From NCBI GenBank assembly GCA_964510525.1, contig CAZECE010000070.1, positions 1 to 8,212 of the forward strand: a stretch of DNA of 8,212 nt, written 5' to 3'. The first letter of the stretch is position 1; each line of letters starts with the position of its first letter. Below, one piece after another: positions 5,633 through 8,212 of the stretch. The notes under the pieces were generated by a model, which searched no databases, was not told where the DNA came from, and saw only the letters and a list, made by a program, of their open reading frames with translations. The stretch comes from CAZECE01 sp964510525. Lineage in GTDB: Bacteria; Pseudomonadota; Gammaproteobacteria; Pseudomonadales; JANQJO01. The translations under genes were made by a program, and so were the position numbers.

Positions 5633-6898
5633 ATCCTCAAATGCAAAAGCATTGAGGAACTGTCTTTTCCAAAACAACTTGCGATCAATTGCGCTCAAGC
5701 TGGCTTCATCGCACACCGTATCCCAATTGGCCTCAATCACCTCATGCTGCTGTTCAAAGATGGTTGTCGCTTCATTCTCTGTAAGTTGGAAATGCAGGGC
5801 GGCGTTCAGGCAAGAATTGAGTTTGCTTAATCTATTATCACCGGAAATAAGCATAGCTTGAGTGGCTTCATGGCCTGTTCTTCCTTGCGGACAAATATCA
5901 TAGGCGGGCGTTATTCGCAGTGTTTTACCGTTCCAGAAGGCCGCATGGTTGCGTGCGTGATCATCGGTATTGCCGCACAGGATATTAAAGACGATTCGAG
6001 AAAACAGCTCTTTGAGTGTTTCTTTCGGGTCATCGAAGCGATGGCGGATAATTTCGGCGAAGGTTTCATAGCTTGCATACCGTGCCATCATCTCATCCAG
6101 GCCAAAGAGGGTTAGCGCAGAGACCATGGGTTTGCGTGTCCAGCCTTTTGCCGTTTTTTCGCGATCAAATCGCTCAATCAGTAAAATATCTTGTTGTGCA
6201 GCTTGCACCAGCTTCACCGGCGCAGTATTAATTCCGGCAAGTGCTGCCAGTCTCATGGCGATATACTCGGCCTTTACCACACTGTAAAGATCGGTGCTGG
6301 ACGAAAACTTTGCTACGTACTTAGTGTCATGATCTTCGATCAAGGCTTTGGGGCGTGCACCGCCTATCGAGCTGCCATGAAAAAGCGCTTGATCCAACTC
6401 AGGGGTGAGCGGTATGCCTTGCTCAACCCTCGCGGCGGAATGCAGTAATTCCTCCAGTGGAACATTATTTGCTGAGCGCGGGATGTATTCAGTCGGTGAG
6501 CGCTGAAAATCCAGTGCGCCGATGCGATCAGAGCCGGATTCCAGCAAATAGGTTAGCTCGCCTAACGTGCCGGTATCCGTATCTTTACCGGTGCGGCCGA
6601 GCTTTTTGTTGATGATAACGCGCCGACCCCAGGCATCCGGTGCCGCATCCCGAATGCAGCTGGGAATGATCAGCCCATCAAGCAGAGGCAATACGCCTTT
6701 TTCAAGCGGCAATTCTGGTTCATAAATGGAAATGGCGGGTGGGTGATCATTAATACGGTCCAGATAGCTTTTACCATAGTTAAATTGCACGTTGCCTTGA
6801 TCGTCAGCCTCCAGCTTCCCGGCAACAACGGGGTCTGTAGTATTGGGCAGCCATATCCAAACAAAAGCTTCTTTGTCAGTCGTTTCAGAAGTCATCAT
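5630..6898 (-). CDS. hipA: HipA-family serine/threonine kinase toxin
   Basis: HipA kinases inhibit growth by phosphorylating a translation factor (glutamyl-tRNA synthetase for E. coli HipA) and are silenced by HipB. The 422-aa product has an N-terminal HipA_N-like part (10-90, including AAPDAWGRR at 85-93) and a kinase core. It shows the glycine-rich loop SSIGGARPKAL (176-186), with Ser176 or Ser177 at the usual autophosphorylation site. It also has VAKFSSSTD (195-203), LLIERFDR (239-246), the catalytic NTDDHARN (310-317, Asp312 and Asn317) and the metal motif TPAYD (Asp334). All key residues are present, so it is probably active. I chose ATG 6896-6898 because AGGG lies 6 bases upstream and the protein then begins at the expected place; a second ATG at 6893-6895 is equally possible, and the longer reading from 7039 runs through hipB in another frame. 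It overlaps hipB by 14 bases. The target may differ from that of E. coli HipA. Confidence 0.9.
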   Translation of the reverse strand: MMTSETTDKEAFVWIWLPNTTDPVVAGKLEADDQGNVQFNYGKSYLDRINDHPPAISIYEPELPLEKGVLPLLDGLIIPSCIRDAAPDAWGRRVIINKKLGRTGKDTDTGTLGELTYLLESGSDRIGALDFQRSPTEYIPRSANNVPLEELLHSAARVEQGIPLTPELDQALFHGSSIGGARPKALIEDHDTKYVAKFSSSTDLYSVVKAEYIAMRLAALAGINTAPVKLVQAAQQDILLIERFDREKTAKGWTRKPMVSALTLFGLDEMMARYASYETFAEIIRHRFDDPKETLKELFSRIVFNILCGNTDDHARNHAAFWNGKTLRITPAYDICPQGRTGHEATQAMLISGDNRLSKLNSCLNAALHFQLTENEATTIFEQQHEVIEANWDTVCDEASLSAIDRKLFWKRQFLNAFAFED

Positions 6899-7223
6899 CG
6901 GCCACCCTAACTTTCTTGCGAACAGACTTAGGCAGCAGTGCAAGCTTGTCTTCTGTCTCGCGAATATGTTTGGTGAGGGTGTTCGCTTCGGCATCAAACA
7001 GTGTAACGCCCAAGATAGTGGCAACTTCAAAGGTCGCACCCAGCTCGCACTTGGGGTCGCCTTTTTCGATACGTTGCAACAGGCCGCGAGAAATTCCAGC
7101 GCGATCGGCGACCTCTTGTGCTGTCATCTGGCGCTCTTTTCTGGCCACACGGATCAGGTTGCCTAGTAGATTCATGGCTTCAAGGCTGTAGCGGGAATAG
7201 GAGCGTGCCGATACTTTAGACAT
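6885..7223 (-). CDS. hipB: HipB-like antitoxin, XRE-family DNA-binding protein
   Basis: A 112-aa protein with a Cro/C1-type helix-turn-helix at about 20-75 (LGNLIRVARKERQ, then TAQEVADRAGISRGLLQRIE, where GISRGLLQRIE is the recognition-helix region). The charged tail (80-112, ending RVADDDF) may contact HipA. It should bind and neutralise the HipA kinase and repress their shared promoter. The start at 7221-7223 has AAAAGG 6 bases upstream. Gene order hipB-hipA with a short overlap (14 bases) is the classic antitoxin-first arrangement and implies coupled translation. Two palindromic ATGA-N-TCAT sites lie 35-75 bases upstream and are candidate operators. Confidence 0.87.
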   Translation of the reverse strand: MSKVSARSYSRYSLEAMNLLGNLIRVARKERQMTAQEVADRAGISRGLLQRIEKGDPKCELGATFEVATILGVTLFDAEANTLTKHIRETEDKLALLPKSVRKKVRVADDDF

Positions 7224-7257
7224 ACCTTACCTTTTCTTCTGATTTAATGATCTTTAC

Positions 7258-7297
7258 ATGAATCATATGGTATTTTTATGGTCTATATATGATTCAT
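7258..7297. promoter_or_regulatory. Candidate HipB operator: two ATGA-N-TCAT palindromes
   Basis: ATGAATCATAT (7258-7268) and ATATGATTCAT (7287-7297) form a perfect 11-base inverted repeat. Each half also contains its own nine-base palindrome, ATGAATCAT and ATGATTCAT, with centres 31 bases apart (about three helical turns). They sit just upstream of hipB in an AT-rich stretch that includes a possible minus-strand -35, TTGATA (7298-7303). This is the layout expected for paired repressor dimers on an autoregulated toxin-antitoxin promoter. Binding by HipB is inference. Confidence 0.6.
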
Positions 7298-7350
7298 ATT
7301 ATCAATGTTTTCCTGATCTAACAAGATACTGATATTGGCACCGCCGACCA

Positions 7351-7401
7351 TAAGCCCAGCGAATCGAGGGGTGGGGTTAGGGGCGAGTTAGGGGCTGGCT
7401 A
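7351..7401 (+). repeat. Diverged third copy of the 40-base repeat, copy C
   Basis: CAGCGAATCGAGGGG (7357-7371) is identical to bases 5396-5410 and 5606-5620. The left arm is shortened to TAAGCC, and the G run has grown into four G4 blocks before the terminal GGCTA (7397-7401). With copy B it brackets hipBA. The extents outside the 15-base core are uncertain. Confidence 0.6.
7368..7394 (+). other. Putative G-quadruplex motif
   Basis: Four runs of four G at 7368-7371, 7373-7376, 7380-7383 and 7391-7394 are separated by loops of 1, 3 and 7 bases, which fits the usual four-tetrad quadruplex pattern. It lies within repeat copy C, between the hipBA operator and the reverse transcriptase promoter. 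Folding and any role are inferred. Confidence 0.7.
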
Positions 7402-7460
7402 CTGGCTATTATTATTAACAAAACCTTACGTACCAATCCGGATTAAACACACAAATAGGC

Positions 7461-7488
7461 TTTTAATAACGATTCGGCTGCATATAAT
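7461..7488 (+). promoter_or_regulatory. Candidate promoter of the reverse transcriptase gene
   Basis: A perfect TATAAT stands at 7483-7488. The best upstream box at 16 bases is TTTTAA (7461-7466), a poor -35. A transcript would start near 7495, giving a leader of about 70 bases before ATG 7568. The rest of 7402-7567 holds a seven-base tandem CTGGCTA repeat (7395-7408) and no gene that I can see. Confidence 0.45.
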
Positions 7489-7567
7489 TTGAACACTCGA
7501 AAGCAAGCAGGACGCTGAATCAAGACAGGAGTCGACACTCAAACAACCCAGGTTGAAATACCGGTTT

Positions 7568-8212
7568 ATGCAGTCACTCCTAACCAAACAGTCACACCAT
7601 ACCCAGCGCCGGTCTAACCAACCTCGTCGGTTCAGCACGAACCTGATGAGTGAGATCACCAGCAACGCGGTATTGGATGCCGCCTTAGCTGAGATCAGCA
7701 AGCGTCGCGAAGAGGACAAAGACAGCAGTGATATCTGGGAATTGCGTCGTCATTGGCAAGCGCAAAAACAAATCATCCGAGAACAGCTTTTAGCGGGGAT
7801 TTACTACCTTTCCCCCGTGGATCACTTCGGTCATAAAAACGGTCATGCATTAACGCGCTGGTCCGCACAAGATGCGGTGGTGTTAAAAGCCATGAGCACG
7901 GTATTAACGCCGATCATCACCGATCGTATTGATACCCGATGTCATCATATTAAAGGTAATGGTGGGTTAAAAGGCGCGGTTAACAGTATCCGTGCGCACC
8001 TTCAAGATTCCGAAAACCAATTTAAGTTTGTAGTGAAATCCGACATTGCGGATTTCTATGCCAGCACCTCCCATGAGGTTTTGCTCGAGCAGTGTGCCAA
8101 GATTTTTAAAGATACTCGTGTGTTAGATGTATTGCAGCAGTACATGAACCGCGTGGAAGTACGAGAAGGGGAACACGATCTCATCAGTATTGGGATCGCC
8201 AAGGGCTGTCCG
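7568..8212 (+). CDS. Reverse transcriptase, 5' part (runs off window end)
   Basis: An open frame of at least 215 codons without a stop. The N-terminal region (55-150) has SSDIWELRRHW, a QLLAGIYYLSP block, RWSAQDAVVLKAM (97-109) and CHHIKGNGGLKGAV (125-138). From memory these are the signature of a widespread gammaproteobacterial RT family related to group II intron enzymes. Motif A follows as FVVKSDIADFY (154-164, catalytic Asp159), then a GIAKGCP motif (209-215) typical of the fingers/palm junction; the expected MDD-type box lies beyond the window. The start is uncertain: ATG 7568 and ATG 7646 are both in frame, neither with a good ribosome site; the frame is open back to 7493. The first 26 residues are basic and low in conserved sequence, so 7646 is plausible. 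Whether it belongs to a defence system, a retroelement or an intron-like element cannot be told without the remainder. It is divergent from hipBA. Confidence 0.85.
   Translation, partial: MQSLLTKQSHHTQRRSNQPRRFSTNLMSEITSNAVLDAALAEISKRREEDKDSSDIWELRRHWQAQKQIIREQLLAGIYYLSPVDHFGHKNGHALTRWSAQDAVVLKAMSTVLTPIITDRIDTRCHHIKGNGGLKGAVNSIRAHLQDSENQFKFVVKSDIADFYASTSHEVLLEQCAKIFKDTRVLDVLQQYMNRVEVREGEHDLISIGIAKGCP

Noticed and set aside
5630..7039. A 469-aa HipA starting at 7039
   Set aside because: The first 47 residues are hipB sequence read in another frame; a ribosome site and the family N terminus support 6898.
7426..7719. A 97-aa minus-strand ORF
   Set aside because: It lies opposite the RT 5' end and its upstream region, is rich in Leu/Ser/Arg without recognisable motifs, and crosses the TATAAT box.

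Overview
The window reads as a chromosomal segment of a gammaproteobacterium of moderate GC, most like a marine Oceanospirillales, Marinobacter or Saccharospirillum-type organism. The basis is a LuxO-family sigma54 activator, a SerB-like HAD phosphatase divergent from rppH (a pairing I recall from Pseudomonas relatives), and the protein signatures. The genus cannot be fixed from sequence alone.

Layout. Bases 1-109 encode the 3' part of a 4-hydroxy-2-oxovalerate aldolase (DmpG/MhpE family), which stops abruptly where a PAS domain begins in another frame. From there to 2450 runs a large hybrid sensor protein (PAS, HisKA/HATPase-like, two receivers, Hpt-like). It is followed with an 8-base overlap by a LuxO-like regulator (2443-4059). 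A HAD-family phosphatase (4004-4696, minus) converges on luxO with a 56-base 3' overlap and diverges from rppH (4842-5336, plus, probable TTG start). Downstream of rppH, where I would expect ptsP in many relatives, lies an accessory region. It has a 293-base repeat-rich spacer (two 40-base direct repeats enclosing two inverted, covarying hairpins), a hipBA toxin-antitoxin operon on the minus strand, and a 344-base divergent spacer. That spacer holds a two-site operator candidate, a diverged third copy of the direct repeat with a G-quadruplex motif, and a TATAAT box. The 5' part of a reverse transcriptase gene then runs off the window end.

How the genes may work together. The sensor and LuxO-like regulator look like a phosphorelay operon, but the sensor has lost nearly every phosphotransfer residue: Lys at the H-box, His at the first receiver Asp, Arg at the Hpt His. 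Only its second receiver is intact. LuxO itself keeps Asp65 but has Met at the conserved Thr/Ser position. This points to a regulatory pseudokinase rather than an active kinase. The accessory part (repeats, hipBA, reverse transcriptase) resembles a defence or mobile-element island built beside rppH.
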